The notes beneath the pieces are model-generated. The model saw nothing but the letters and a program-made list of their open reading frames with translations. It searched no databases and was not told the DNA's origin. Shown piece by piece: positions 1-9,660 of a DNA stretch of 64,000 bases. The position numbers and the translations under genes were made by a program. Each line of letters starts with the position of its first letter. Position 1 is the stretch's first letter. Origin of the DNA: Christiangramia fulva (GTDB taxonomy: Bacteria; Bacteroidota; Bacteroidia; Flavobacteriales; Flavobacteriaceae); contig NZ_CP028136.1 in the NCBI RefSeq assembly GCF_003024155.1, forward strand, positions 62,001 to 126,000. Reading direction: 5' to 3'.

Positions 1-881
1 GCAGGTGCCTCCTCCTGAATACCTCCGGAATCGGAAATAATAAATTCACAGTTTTTCATTAAATATAGCATCGCGGGATAACTAACTGGGCTTATGAGAT
101 GAATATTTTGAGTATTCCCTAACTTTTCATACACATGTTCTTTTACATTAGGATTAAGGTGCACGGGATATAAAAAATCAATTTCCTCTGTTTTTGAAAT
201 TTCAAGTATAGCATCACACAGTTGCTCAAAGCCTTTTCCAAAACTTTCTCTCCGGTGGCCTGTAACCAAAATAAACCTGCCGGGAAGTATCCCCGTTTCA
301 GAGGTAAGCTTTGATTTATTTATTTTATCAAGTCTGGAAACGCCCAGTTTTACCGCATCCACAATGGTATTTCCTGTAATAAAAATCTTGTTTTCAGCAA
401 TATTTTCCCTTAGTAGATTCTCTCTGGCCTGAACCGTGGGGGCAAAATGATATTCTGTGAGCCTGGCCGTTATTTGCCTGTTTACCTCTTCAGGAAAAGG
501 AAACTTTACATTAAAGGTCCGTAGTCCTGCTTCGATATGTGCTACCTGAATTTGCCGGTGAAACGCGGCCCATGCCGCCATCACCGATGTGGTAGTGTCA
601 CCATGTACCATCAAGATATCCGGCTTAACTTCTGTAAGGACATTATCAAACGAAGCAATGATCTCACCACTTAGTTTATTTAAAGACTGATCTGGAGACA
701 TTAGTCCGAGATCATAATGAGGTACAATTCCAAAAAAATCCAGTACCTGGTCCAGCATCTCTCTATGCTGAGCAGTTACACAAACTATATGATCAACTTT
801 ATGCTTTTGCAGTTCATAAATTACAGGGGCCATTTTGATGGCTTCCGGACGGGTTCCGAAGCATACCAGTATTTTTTTCAA
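1..881 (-). CDS. wecB: UDP-N-acetylglucosamine 2-epimerase (non-hydrolysing), partial
   Basis: Interconverts UDP-GlcNAc and UDP-ManNAc in the cytoplasm, supplying ManNAc-type sugars for surface glycans. Translating the minus strand from a TTG at 881 gives an N-terminus KKILVCFGTRPEAIKMAP, followed by HGDTTT, HIEAGLRTF, FPEEVNR, TGHRRESFG and SDSGGIQEEAP, all hallmark motifs of the family. The gene runs off the left edge; about 293 of an expected ~370 residues are present, so only the C-terminus is missing. No in-frame ATG lies near the N-terminal motif, so TTG is the likely start. It is the last visible gene of the minus-strand polysaccharide cluster, 29 nt after the next glycosyltransferase gene. 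Confidence 0.93.
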   Translation of the reverse strand, partial: MKKILVCFGTRPEAIKMAPVIYELQKHKVDHIVCVTAQHREMLDQVLDFFGIVPHYDLGLMSPDQSLNKLSGEIIASFDNVLTEVKPDILMVHGDTTTSVMAAWAAFHRQIQVAHIEAGLRTFNVKFPFPEEVNRQITARLTEYHFAPTVQARENLLRENIAENKIFITGNTIVDAVKLGVSRLDKINKSKLTSETGILPGRFILVTGHRRESFGKGFEQLCDAILEISKTEEIDFLYPVHLNPNVKEHVYEKLGNTQNIHLISPVSYPAMLYLMKNCEFIISDSGGIQEEAP

Positions 882-910
882 ACCAGGTTTATTTTATTAT
901 AAAAATAACT

Positions 911-1945
911 TTAATGTGACCAATTCATTAAAGATTTAAAAAAGATCTGAAAACTTTTCTTTTTCGAGTAAGAAAATAAAAGTCTATGCCTTTTCAAGAG
1001 AATATAAAATAGTATTCTTGGAGTTTGATTTGATGGATACCTTAATATGTTTTGTCGAAATCGAATATCTAATTCCGAAAGAACTTTCTTTTCTCCATAA
1101 ATATCGAATACCTTTTTAAGGTTCTTTTTGTAGCATTTATAAGATCTAAAAAATTTAATCAAATCTATTTTTTGATGTAGGTGGAGGTTTTTAAAGAGTT
1201 TTGCCAAATCATGTGGATAATTCGATTCTAATTTGGCAAAATAAATTTGGTACATTTCCTTAACTTTTTGCGAAAATTCCTTTTTGTAATGAAATTGAGA
1301 AAGAACCGCTCCAGCAGTAAGACTTTCTGAATGAGACCTGTAACAATACAGTTGCTCTGGAATATGTTGAAAACGTGAATGTAATGAAGCCATCAACCAG
1401 AAAGCATAATCTTCTATTTTAAATAAATTTTCATTATAACCATTATTTCTCTCATATACTTCAACTTTATATAAAAAGCATGCTCTAATAATGTTTTCTA
1501 ATAAGATGGTATTCCCTGAAAAATGGCTATACGAACCAATATAGTTCCCTTTATCATCAATAATTTGAAAATTGCTAAAAACAAGATCTGCATCAGACCG
1601 ATAAATACTTGCCAGCATTTTCTCAATTGCTTCCTTTTTATAGAAATTATCATGAGAAGTCCAGGTTACATATTTCCCTATTGCAATCCTATGGCCGGTA
1701 TTTAAACTTGCGGGTAAATTTTTATTCCGGTCATGCGCTATAACTTTTACCCGATCATCTTTTGATGCATAAATATTAGCTATTTTTAAAGAATTATCGG
1801 TTGAAGCATCATCTACGATGATCAGTTCAAGATTAGTATAGCTTTGATCAAGACAACTTTCAATAGATTGAGACAAATATTTCTCGCCATTATAAACGGG
1901 AAGAATTATACTTACTAAGGGTGTATTATTTGAATTCTCATCCAT
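911..1945 (-). CDS. Glycosyltransferase family 2 (GT-A fold)
   Basis: A 344-residue glycosyltransferase expected to transfer a sugar from a nucleotide donor to a growing glycan on the cytoplasmic side. The GT2 start is visible: VSIILPVYNGEKYL at about residues 11-24 and LIIVDDASTDNS at 41-52. The metal-binding DxD equivalent, normally DSDD, reads TSHDN at about 96-100, so the usual first Asp is replaced; this could mean altered metal use or low activity. The C-terminal third is basic and aromatic. Its start overlaps the end of the upstream glycosyltransferase gene by 8 bp, so the two are probably translationally coupled. Donor and acceptor cannot be read from the sequence. Confidence 0.88.
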   Translation of the reverse strand: MDENSNNTPLVSIILPVYNGEKYLSQSIESCLDQSYTNLELIIVDDASTDNSLKIANIYASKDDRVKVIAHDRNKNLPASLNTGHRIAIGKYVTWTSHDNFYKKEAIEKMLASIYRSDADLVFSNFQIIDDKGNYIGSYSHFSGNTILLENIIRACFLYKVEVYERNNGYNENLFKIEDYAFWLMASLHSRFQHIPEQLYCYRSHSESLTAGAVLSQFHYKKEFSQKVKEMYQIYFAKLESNYPHDLAKLFKNLHLHQKIDLIKFFRSYKCYKKNLKKVFDIYGEKKVLSELDIRFRQNILRYPSNQTPRILFYILLKRHRLLFSYSKKKSFQIFFKSLMNWSH

Positions 1946-2891
1946 GCTTTTTATCCAGTAGAATTCCTTTTATTCTAAATAAAGGTTTTAAAATAGGATA
2001 AAACAAAAAACCAATTTCATAATTCAAAAATTTTAAAATTCCTGCTTCGGATTGTTTTAAACCATATCTGATTATTTCTGGTTTATTAAACTGAAAACCC
2101 CAACGTATGAAATATTTTACCAACTCTGGTGACAAAAGGTTATTTGTCTTCAAATTGTCTATTACCAGTTTTATTGCTTTTATTTTAGACTCCATCCTTA
2201 TAGGTTTATTATCTCTAAATTCTCCTGTATTGGATTGAAAATGTTTTCTGTTATAATAAAGAACCTTATCTATGCTAATTCCCGAATAGCCAGAAGTAAG
2301 AATCCTGGAATAACATTCCCATTCTTCTGCATATTGAAGTTCTTCATTAAACCTAATTGTTTGGAAGCAATCTTTTTTCCATAGGATACAACAGGATGCA
2401 AAAGCAATTTTTCCGGTTATTACCTCTTCGATTTGATGAAAATCAACTCTTTCAATTTTAAATTTGGAATTTTTTTTTATTATCTTCGGATCCCATTCTC
2501 CCGAAAAAGGCTCCTTGTCATATCTGCAAAAGTCTACATTAAATTCTTTAATTAAGGAAAGGCATATTTTTAAATTATCAGGATGCACAATATCGTCATC
2601 ATCAAAAAAAATGATATACTCCCCCTTTGCCATATCCAGCCCGTGATTTCGGCAGCCGGAAATCCCTTTCTTATAACTTTTATTCCTACGAAAATATTTA
2701 AATCTATAATCGATTTTGCTTAGTTTAATAGCTATTTCTGCAGTATTATCGGTACTACCATCATCGATGATCAGGCATTCAAAATTCGCAAAAGTTTGCT
2801 GCACAATATATTTCAAACTTTCTTCGATAAAGTGAGCTCTATTGAATGTTGCCACTATGATTGAAATTTTGGGTTTTTTATTTTCTTTCAT
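1938..2891 (-). CDS. Glycosyltransferase family 2
   Basis: A 317-residue GT2 enzyme. Visible are ISIIVATFNRAHFI (residues 9-22), LIIDDGSTDNT (40-50), the conserved GCRNHGLDMAKGEY segment (79-92) and a DDDD acidic metal site (97-100). It should act in the cytoplasm on the glycan assembled by this cluster; sugar specificity is unknown. Overlap with the downstream gene (8 bp) and an 8-nt gap to the upstream gene indicate one operon. The C-terminal region is hydrophobic and basic, consistent with membrane association. Confidence 0.9.
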   Translation of the reverse strand: MKENKKPKISIIVATFNRAHFIEESLKYIVQQTFANFECLIIDDGSTDNTAEIAIKLSKIDYRFKYFRRNKSYKKGISGCRNHGLDMAKGEYIIFFDDDDIVHPDNLKICLSLIKEFNVDFCRYDKEPFSGEWDPKIIKKNSKFKIERVDFHQIEEVITGKIAFASCCILWKKDCFQTIRFNEELQYAEEWECYSRILTSGYSGISIDKVLYYNRKHFQSNTGEFRDNKPIRMESKIKAIKLVIDNLKTNNLLSPELVKYFIRWGFQFNKPEIIRYGLKQSEAGILKFLNYEIGFLFYPILKPLFRIKGILLDKKHG

Positions 2892-2899
2892 TGTAGCTT

Positions 2900-3703
2900 T
2901 TATTCTAAAATAAATCTTCTTAATCTTCTAAAATATTTGTAAAAAAAGAATTTTATATCATGGCTATGATTTTTGAGAAGAATAATTTTCGAATTTTCAC
3001 TATTGAATTTTCCCTTTTTAATTACTTTATCTATTCGTTTTTTATGAAATGTATCTAATGAATAGAACCTCGCAAACCATGTATGATATAGTAATACGGT
3101 ATTAGTATGATCATGAACAGCGGTGGTTAACAAATCATTTTCTAATGGACGTGTGATCTTCAAGAATTTTGTTTTTTTTCCTTTTCGACGTAGCCAAAGA
3201 AAAAAACAATAATATGATTCGGCTAAGGAGGTCATGGGATGTTCATACCGCCTGAACCCTTCTACCTGTTTAGGAAATTCGTTATCTATGGCATATTGAT
3301 TGGCTAACATTTCTTTTTCATTATAAATCTTATAAATTTCCCTTAAATTTAAGATGCCGAAAAACGTGTTTATTACATAGGGATGTTTACTTTGTTCGCC
3401 AATACGATCTGCCTCGCTTACTCCTGCAACGGTATAATTATTTTTATCAAGATATTCGATAAGATTGAATATTTTCTCTGGATTTTCAAAAATAACGTCC
3501 TCATCTGCCATGACTAACCAGTCCAAATCGTATTTTTTTAGCTTTTTCATAAAAAAGGTCATGCTCTTGACACCATAAAAAGCACTTGTCCCATCAATCG
3601 CAAATACCCTAATTCCTGTGGGAAAAAAATGTTTGGTCTTATTATACAACTCCCAATTAGCTACTGTTGTGATTATCGCTATTTTTTCTTTATTAACTGC
3701 CAT
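2900..3703 (-). CDS. Putative glycosyltransferase-like protein, family not recognised
   Basis: A 267-residue protein that I do not assign to a known family. The N-terminal half reads like a nucleotide-sugar-binding fold: an early beta-strand (KIAIITTVANWELY, residues 6-20), then DLDWLVMADEDVIFENP (59-75), in which DED at 67-69 could be a DxD metal site. The C-terminal half is rich in Lys, Arg and aromatic residues and ends in a basic tail, typical of enzymes that touch the membrane. It sits 8 nt and 3 nt from flanking cluster genes, inside the polysaccharide operon, so a role in glycan assembly is likely by context. An alternative is a modifying enzyme or a capsular biosynthesis protein of another fold. 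Confidence 0.72.
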   Translation of the reverse strand: MAVNKEKIAIITTVANWELYNKTKHFFPTGIRVFAIDGTSAFYGVKSMTFFMKKLKKYDLDWLVMADEDVIFENPEKIFNLIEYLDKNNYTVAGVSEADRIGEQSKHPYVINTFFGILNLREIYKIYNEKEMLANQYAIDNEFPKQVEGFRRYEHPMTSLAESYYCFFLWLRRKGKKTKFLKITRPLENDLLTTAVHDHTNTVLLYHTWFARFYSLDTFHKKRIDKVIKKGKFNSENSKIILLKNHSHDIKFFFYKYFRRLRRFILE

Positions 3704-3706
3704 CCA

Positions 3707-4762
3707 TTATACATTATTAGTAAGCTCAATTAAACTTACTCGTTCTGCCTGAATAAATATCCTCTCAGGACCCTGAAGTACTTTTTCAACTACAGCCTCT
3801 GGACTAAGATATTTTTTATAATACTCCAATACATTTTGCCTAATTTGTTTTACCTCCGAATCATTAAGTTCGAATGCCTGTTCAATTATTGTTTTAAGTT
3901 CTCCTAAAGAATTAAAAACAATAGCATTCTTAAACGATTCCAATGGAGGGTCCAAAAGTTCTGCATATTCTTTATGAATTATGGGAATACACCCAAAGAG
4001 CATGGCTTCGGGTAAATTATGAGATTGAGGAACAACAATGCCAGGCAGAGCCAGATAAAATAAAAACTTCTGCAAAATAAAGGGTAGGGTTTCCAATTCG
4101 ATACGGAAATCCTGACTGGAATCTATTATAATTACCTTATTATCTATGGAGTTATTAAGAAAAGAATTAAGTTCTTCGTTGTTTTTAACCGGATAAAAAT
4201 AACTGATATTTCTAAGGAAATCTGCAGTTTTCTTGCGGCTGGGTAACTTACGAAAAATTGGAGTATCAGAAATACTGTCGTAATATCTCGGATCGATATT
4301 TCCCGACATAAAAACAGAATTCTTCCGGTTTTCTTTTAATTCCATGTTGCTGAACCCGGACATATTAGTGTAAAACCAGGGATAACAGCAAACCGGAACT
4401 CGATAGCCTTGCTTGTTTTGGTTATAATATGCGTTGCTTAAACGGTCTTTTGAAATTTCTAAAATTGCTGAGGAAGGCATTCCAAATTTTATAACTTTTT
4501 CACTGATAAGCCAGCTGGCATATTTAAATTCCCCTTTTGTATTGCATAAAATATTTGCAGTTTTAATATCCAAAGTAATATATACTGTATAACCTTCCAA
4601 CTGGAACATTTTTAGAAAACAATAGAGGTAACGATTAATCGCTATTTCTGAGGTGTCAAAAAAGATGGTTTTTTCATTTACGGGAGTGAAAAAGGTCTTC
4701 ACCAATACCTGCATAAGTCTGAAATAACGGATGATCTTTCTCCTTTGCCTGTATAACAACAT
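3707..4762 (-). CDS. Putative exostosin-like / GT-B glycosyltransferase
   Basis: A 351-residue protein with a GT-B-like C-terminal half. The segment SHNLPEAMLFGCIPIIHK (about residues 248-265) resembles the exostosin-type signature in which a Glu and a GxIPI loop bind the donor nucleotide. The plus-strand gene at 15476-16315 has a comparable segment, RFFESILCGAIPIVEEP. The N-terminal half is basic and lacks a signal peptide. It overlaps the next upstream gene by 1 bp and precedes the putative transferase at 2900 by 3 nt, so it is co-transcribed with the cluster. Sugar specificity cannot be inferred. Confidence 0.72.
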   Translation of the reverse strand: MLLYRQRRKIIRYFRLMQVLVKTFFTPVNEKTIFFDTSEIAINRYLYCFLKMFQLEGYTVYITLDIKTANILCNTKGEFKYASWLISEKVIKFGMPSSAILEISKDRLSNAYYNQNKQGYRVPVCCYPWFYTNMSGFSNMELKENRKNSVFMSGNIDPRYYDSISDTPIFRKLPSRKKTADFLRNISYFYPVKNNEELNSFLNNSIDNKVIIIDSSQDFRIELETLPFILQKFLFYLALPGIVVPQSHNLPEAMLFGCIPIIHKEYAELLDPPLESFKNAIVFNSLGELKTIIEQAFELNDSEVKQIRQNVLEYYKKYLSPEAVVEKVLQGPERIFIQAERVSLIELTNNV

Positions 4763-5604
4763 CAGTCCCTATTCTTTTTAAATAAACCTATTAACCTCAA
4801 AGGCTTAAGAATTTTATTTCCAACTTTATAATCCAGGCTGTTCATTACCTGCTGCTTAAAGGCCTCCCTTTTTTTATCAGTTTTCAGCCATTCATGAATA
4901 AAGAAAGAAAAATGTTCCTTGTAAAGATCAGCATGCTTATTATAGATATATTCTTTAATTGCATATTTTTCCATATTTGCCTTTTTATTCCTGGAGTTGG
5001 CCTTATTCCGGTAATTAAAAAGGACTTTCTGGATAACATACGCCTGGCCACCACTTTTTAAAAGTCTTATATAAAACTCCCAGTCTTCAAAGCCTTTTAG
5101 CATTTTTTCGTCATAACCTCCAACTTCTTCCCAGTTCCTTTTGCGAAACATTGAAGATCCCATGGCAATATTTTTAAATAAAGCATCTTTTACTTTTCCT
5201 CCTAAAGGCCGAAAAAGCTTGCTACTTTTTTCATCAAACCAGTTAGAATAGCAGGTAACTAATTTTATCTCTTCATCCTGTCGAAAAGCATCCAAAGCCA
5301 TTTTACAAAAATCAGGTTCAAAATAGTCATCACTATCCAATACCAGGATATATTCACCGGAAGCAGCTTCAATTCCTCTATTTCTTGCAGCACTCACACC
5401 TTCGTTTGCCTGGCTAATAAGCTTATCAATCTTTTTTTTAAGGGACCTTAGCTTAATTTTCGTCTGTTCATTGGAACCATCATCTATCAAAATGATCTCC
5501 TTCACAGGCCAGGTTTGAGCCACTGCAGATTCTACTGCCCGGACTATATATAAATGATCATTATAACAGGGAATAATTATGGAGACCTTTTCTTTAGACT
5601 GCAT
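4762..5604 (-). CDS. Glycosyltransferase family 2
   Basis: A 280-residue GT2 enzyme with complete catalytic-domain motifs: VSIIIPCYNDHLYI (residues 7-20), EIILIDDGSNEQT (36-48), NEGVSAARNRGIEAASGEY (67-85) and the metal-binding LDSDD (89-93). GGYDEKMLKGFEDWEFYIRL further on is the usual acceptor/base region (ED motif). Expected to add one sugar to the glycan at the inner face of the membrane. The start codon overlaps the upstream end of the exostosin-like gene by 1 bp. A 36-nt gap separates it from the GT4 gene upstream. Confidence 0.93.
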   Translation of the reverse strand: MQSKEKVSIIIPCYNDHLYIVRAVESAVAQTWPVKEIILIDDGSNEQTKIKLRSLKKKIDKLISQANEGVSAARNRGIEAASGEYILVLDSDDYFEPDFCKMALDAFRQDEEIKLVTCYSNWFDEKSSKLFRPLGGKVKDALFKNIAMGSSMFRKRNWEEVGGYDEKMLKGFEDWEFYIRLLKSGGQAYVIQKVLFNYRNKANSRNKKANMEKYAIKEYIYNKHADLYKEHFSFFIHEWLKTDKKREAFKQQVMNSLDYKVGNKILKPLRLIGLFKKNRD

Positions 5605-5640
5605 TTATATTTGATTTATTGCTAAAATAAGGAACTACTT

Positions 5641-6861
5641 TTAACCATAGATTTCTTTCCACTTATCCATTACTGAAACCTCAGAATATTCTTCTTCTAT
5701 AAATTTTCGTGCATTTATTCCCATTTCTTCTCTCAAGACTGAATCTTTTATCAGCATTTCGATTTTAGAGGAAAAATCTTTCAGGTCCTTCTCCTTGCAT
5801 AAAAAACCTGTTTTTCCATTGATAAGGGTATATTTAACTCCTCCTGTATCAAACGCAACTATAGGTAATCCGCAGGCTTGTGCCTCAGCTGTAACCAGTC
5901 CCTGACTTTCCTGCATGCCAACGTCATTTGTGACTGAAGTCATGAGAAATATATCCGACTCCTGTAATAGCCTGCATACCTGGCTCTGGCTTACTCTCCC
6001 TTTAAAGTAAACACTTTGATTCAGTCCCAAGTCCCCAACAAGTTTTTTTAATTTTTCTTGATATTCTCCAGTACCAGCAAGAATGTATTTTACATTCAGT
6101 CCTTTTTTAATCAATATATCAACTGCTTTTATACCATAGGCCTGTCCTTTAAGTTCATCCAGCCTTCCTATTGTTATTAATTTTACCTCATCATTTTTTT
6201 TAGTAGACTCCACCACGGGTTTGAAATACCTCGTATTTACGGTTACTGGTACAATTCTGATTTTTTGTTCAGGAGCATTAAGAACTTTGAGCTTTCTTTT
6301 CAAAAAGGGTGTATTACATACTAAAATATCGGCTATTTTAAATAGGTCATCATAGTAACCTTTCGCTGGTATCATATTATTTATAGGAAAATGAAGATCA
6401 TGGCCATGAAAACTGGTAATGATCCGGCTCTTTAGAAAGCCAGTCTTTTTTAGGACATCCACAGGGCTCTTATTCGTACCAAATTGAATATGGATGATAT
6501 CATAATTATAAAAGGATGTGTAAAAATAGAATTGATATATGGGTAAAAAACCTTTTCGATCACAATTGTGGTAAAATTTTAAAAAAGCACCTAAAAGATC
6601 TGGTCTTTTCAAGATAAGTCCTACTGCTTTCAAAGTTCGCCTCAGCTTTGTAACTGGGATCTCATAATCTTCCAGAATCAGCTTTTCTTTAAGTCCGAAT
6701 TCCTCAAAAATTTCCTGATTTGCATTTTGATTTATATCGCAAATCTCCTCGGTAAGAATTCTAACCTCATAACCAAGCTTAATGGCTATAACCATCTGGT
6801 TCACAATAAAGGTTTCCGACAGCTGCGGGAATTTCTGAATTTTAAATAGAATTCTCTTCAA
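5641..6861 (-). CDS. Glycosyltransferase family 4 (GT-B), WcaL/AmsK-like
   Basis: A 406-residue retaining GT4 enzyme. The N-terminal Rossmann domain starts with QKFPQLSETFIVNQMVIA, a sequence typical of colanic-acid-type transferases; HFGTN-like HIQFGTNKSP and FHGHDLHFP follow in the first domain. The C-terminal domain has LITIGRLDELKGQ (donor domain start) and the EX7E-like stretch ESQGLVTAEAQACGLPIVAF. It should act in the cytoplasm on a lipid-linked acceptor. It lies 17 nt from the upstream GT2 gene in the same minus-strand series. Exact linkage and sugar are unknown. Confidence 0.92.
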   Translation of the reverse strand: MKRILFKIQKFPQLSETFIVNQMVIAIKLGYEVRILTEEICDINQNANQEIFEEFGLKEKLILEDYEIPVTKLRRTLKAVGLILKRPDLLGAFLKFYHNCDRKGFLPIYQFYFYTSFYNYDIIHIQFGTNKSPVDVLKKTGFLKSRIITSFHGHDLHFPINNMIPAKGYYDDLFKIADILVCNTPFLKRKLKVLNAPEQKIRIVPVTVNTRYFKPVVESTKKNDEVKLITIGRLDELKGQAYGIKAVDILIKKGLNVKYILAGTGEYQEKLKKLVGDLGLNQSVYFKGRVSQSQVCRLLQESDIFLMTSVTNDVGMQESQGLVTAEAQACGLPIVAFDTGGVKYTLINGKTGFLCKEKDLKDFSSKIEMLIKDSVLREEMGINARKFIEEEYSEVSVMDKWKEIYG

Positions 6862-6878
6862 AGTATCTCCTTAATATT

Positions 6879-7721
6879 TTAGAACCAAAGGTCATTGTTT
6901 TTAATATATAGATCAGGGAAACTATCTTTTATCCTTTCCTTGATCTTATTTTTTAAATTTCCAAGATACAAGCTACTTATCTTCGGGTAATTCGATAAAA
7001 TATTTTCAAGATATCGTAATGATTTCACGGCACTTTCAGCATTCTCAACAGTTTTGAAACCACTAAGAGTACTTTTCCCTTCTACCCGGTAAAATACAAT
7101 GGCCTCGGCATCAAATTTCACCCTTGGAGTATTCAAAAGTATTCTGCTCATATATTCGGCATCATCATTATTCCCAAGATCTTCTTTCCATTTCCCTGAT
7201 TTTTCTATGATGTTCCTAGGAATAAGATAGCAATGTAAAGGCAGGAATTCGTCGTGTTTTCCAAAACAGAAAAGCAGCTTTAAAGGATCTCTGAAATTAC
7301 GATAGCAATTTTGTTTATACTTAAATCTTTCCATAAGGTCCTCTCCTGAAAAATAGCCCCATTTTCCCGTAAGCACTACATCTCTTCTTGCGTACTTCAT
7401 TTGTTTTTCCAGTTTTTCAGGATGAAGCAGGTCATCTGAATCAAGGTATTGTATAAAGTTACCACTGGAATGTTCCAGCCCCACATTCCTGCAGGCAGCT
7501 GCCCCTTTAGGCTTTCCAGTGGGTCTTTTTATAGAAGAAAACCTTGCGTCCCTGGTTGCATACTTTTTAACTACATCTAATGTACCATCGGTAGACCCAT
7601 CATCTATAACAATGCATTCCCAGTTCTCATAGGTCTGATCTAAAACAGATTCCAGACTTTGTGAAATTAAATCAGCCCGATTATAAACAGGTATAATAAT
7701 GCTTACCAGGGGATTATTCAT
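6879..7721 (-). CDS. Glycosyltransferase family 2
   Basis: A 280-residue GT2 transferase. Motifs: VSIIIPVYNRADLISQSLES (residues 6-25), IVIDDGSTDGT (37-47), GAAACRNVGLEHSSG (73-87) and QYLDSDDLLHP (91-101) with the metal-binding DSDD. It resembles the protein encoded at 8619-9596 in its first 100 residues (both have NWECIV and a GAxACRN motif), suggesting the two arose by duplication or share a donor type. The start overlaps the end of the upstream gene by 8 bp. Confidence 0.93.
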   Translation of the reverse strand: MNNPLVSIIIPVYNRADLISQSLESVLDQTYENWECIVIDDGSTDGTLDVVKKYATRDARFSSIKRPTGKPKGAAACRNVGLEHSSGNFIQYLDSDDLLHPEKLEKQMKYARRDVVLTGKWGYFSGEDLMERFKYKQNCYRNFRDPLKLLFCFGKHDEFLPLHCYLIPRNIIEKSGKWKEDLGNNDDAEYMSRILLNTPRVKFDAEAIVFYRVEGKSTLSGFKTVENAESAVKSLRYLENILSNYPKISSLYLGNLKNKIKERIKDSFPDLYIKNNDLWF

Positions 7722-8625
7722 TTTTGTAGATAAAAAGATTTTTGATACTTCGTTTTATAAACTTCTTAAATTCCTCTTTTTCATAATTTTTACCATATAA
7801 AAATAACAAGCTAATTAACTTTATATAAGAAAGCCGTTTATTTTCCCTAAGTCGATCTTCATAATATCTTATTAGTTTTAGCCGCTCTTCTTTTTTAAAT
7901 AAGTTCAGCCTATCAGTAACAAGATGATCATAAAACTGAAGTTGACCTTCTGTTTTCAATTTTTCATTATCGGTTCTCCCGGAAATATTTAAAGCAGAAC
8001 TCCTTATAAAAACTATCGCTTCATTTATCGAATATATTTTCTTATTCTCTGCGAAATCCAACCAGGCTTTGTTATCACTAAACCATCCTAACGGATAATT
8101 ATAAAATCCGAATTTTTCATAGGCGCTTCTTTTAAAAATATATTCGGAAAGGGAACTTCTTGTTTGCTGGGTGAATCTTCGAAAATAAGAATCGGGAGCA
8201 GTTTCCCATACGGGATGTTCGTATTTTCCGGATAAGGCCTGGGAAGACTCATCAATAGTAACTGTACCGAACCTTACAATATTAGATAGATCCTCAAAAA
8301 CAGGAAGTTCTTGATAAAACCTCTCGACAACCTGTGGCCCGAGATAATCATCATCACCGAGTATCATGATCCATTTTTCATCGCCAGTCAACTCCAGGCA
8401 TCTGTCCCAATGGCTCACCAAGGATTTACCCCCTATATTTTCCTGAAATTTCTTATAACTAATATTCAGGGAATTTCGAAATTTTTCAATTAAAGGCTGT
8501 GGATCATCTGGCGAAGCATCATCGCCAATATAGACCGTGAAATTATTATTGGTTTGTGTTGCCAGTGATTCAAGACATTCTTCAAAGAATTTAATTTTAT
8601 AATATGGAATTACAACGGCTAACAT
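7714..8625 (-). CDS. Glycosyltransferase family 2
   Basis: A 303-residue GT2 enzyme of a somewhat different branch from its neighbours: the N-terminus is LAVVIPYYKIKFFEECLES (residues 2-20), followed by VYIGDDASPDDP (31-42) and an acidic metal site GDDD (90-93) within WIMILGDDDYLGP. The region around residues 150-200 (RSSLSEYIFKRSAYEK, WFSDNKAWLDFA) would be the acceptor side. The C-terminus is Lys-rich. Overlaps of 8 and 7 bp with both neighbours mark a coupled operon. Substrate unknown. Confidence 0.9.
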   Translation of the reverse strand: MLAVVIPYYKIKFFEECLESLATQTNNNFTVYIGDDASPDDPQPLIEKFRNSLNISYKKFQENIGGKSLVSHWDRCLELTGDEKWIMILGDDDYLGPQVVERFYQELPVFEDLSNIVRFGTVTIDESSQALSGKYEHPVWETAPDSYFRRFTQQTRSSLSEYIFKRSAYEKFGFYNYPLGWFSDNKAWLDFAENKKIYSINEAIVFIRSSALNISGRTDNEKLKTEGQLQFYDHLVTDRLNLFKKEERLKLIRYYEDRLRENKRLSYIKLISLLFLYGKNYEKEEFKKFIKRSIKNLFIYKNE

Positions 8626-9596
8626 TGTATAGGTATATTAATAATTTCCGGAGAACTGCTTATAGCTGTTAAGATTTTTTTTAATCTATAGTCCCTTCCT
8701 GTAATTTTATACAGGCTTCTATAAAGAATTAAGAGAAATAATTTCTTAAAAGGTAATTGAAAAGAAAAGTTTTTTAAAATATCATAGATCGGAGACTCAT
8801 TCAGATATCTTTTCAAAGATTTATCGAACTCCTGTTTTTGATAATCCCATATGAGCGGATACTCCTCCTTTTTAAAAAAATCCATTAACTCTTTCCGAAC
8901 AAAAATATCTGAACATAAAAATTCCGGATCCCCAATTTTAAAAGAGCTTACTATAGAGCGACCGTGCTTTCGTAAAAAATAAGCAGTATGATCTATATGT
9001 GCACCCTTTAATTGAGTGTTGGCTTTATAATTATTAAAAATAAAATCCAGCTCCTGGGTCTTTTTTAGTTTTTCATTATACCCTATGGATATGCTTTCTT
9101 TTCTCCAAATAACCCCACAAGTTGAAAAATTAATTTTTCCAGAAAAATAATCGAACAAGGGAGAAATGCTCTTATTTATTTGAATATCAATTATTTTAAA
9201 AGGTTTTTCATCAAAAATCTTATAATTAAAAAAAACAAAATCAAGATTGCTTTCAGTTTTTATCTTTTCTATGGCTTTTTTAAAATAATCAATCGTCATA
9301 ATATCGTCACTATCAAACCAAAGTATATAATCACCACTGCTTCGGCTAAAGCCAAAATTTCTACAAGCGTTTGCGCCTTTTCTTTTTTTTTCAGGTCTCT
9401 CTAAATACTTTATCCTGGAGTCCTTGCACGAATACAATTCCAATAGCTCTTTGGTATAATCGATAGATCCATCATCAACTACTATACATTCCCAATTCTC
9501 ATAAGTCTGCGAAAGAATGGAGTCCAGGGTGGCTCCAATGAGACTCCCACGGTTGTAGGTAGGGATAATTATAGAAATTAAAACCTCTTCTTTCAT
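8619..9596 (-). CDS. Glycosyltransferase family 2
   Basis: A 325-residue GT2 enzyme: ISIIIPTYNRGSLIGATLDS (residues 7-26), CIVVDDGSIDYT (37-48), KGANACRNFGFSRSSGDY (73-90) and WFDSDDIM (93-100). Length and motif order are normal for the family. The C-terminus has a hydrophobic patch (LPFKKLFLLILYRSLYKI), perhaps a membrane-contact helix. It overlaps the downstream GT2 gene by 7 bp and is 64 nt from the GT4 gene upstream; that gap contains a short GGAATT tandem but no clear terminator. Confidence 0.92.
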   Translation of the reverse strand: MKEEVLISIIIPTYNRGSLIGATLDSILSQTYENWECIVVDDGSIDYTKELLELYSCKDSRIKYLERPEKKRKGANACRNFGFSRSSGDYILWFDSDDIMTIDYFKKAIEKIKTESNLDFVFFNYKIFDEKPFKIIDIQINKSISPLFDYFSGKINFSTCGVIWRKESISIGYNEKLKKTQELDFIFNNYKANTQLKGAHIDHTAYFLRKHGRSIVSSFKIGDPEFLCSDIFVRKELMDFFKKEEYPLIWDYQKQEFDKSLKRYLNESPIYDILKNFSFQLPFKKLFLLILYRSLYKITGRDYRLKKILTAISSSPEIINIPIQC

Positions 9597-9660
9597 TATA
9601 TAAATAGGATCTGGCGCAAGATAAGGTACAAAAACTGGAATTGGAATTGGATAAATAAAC

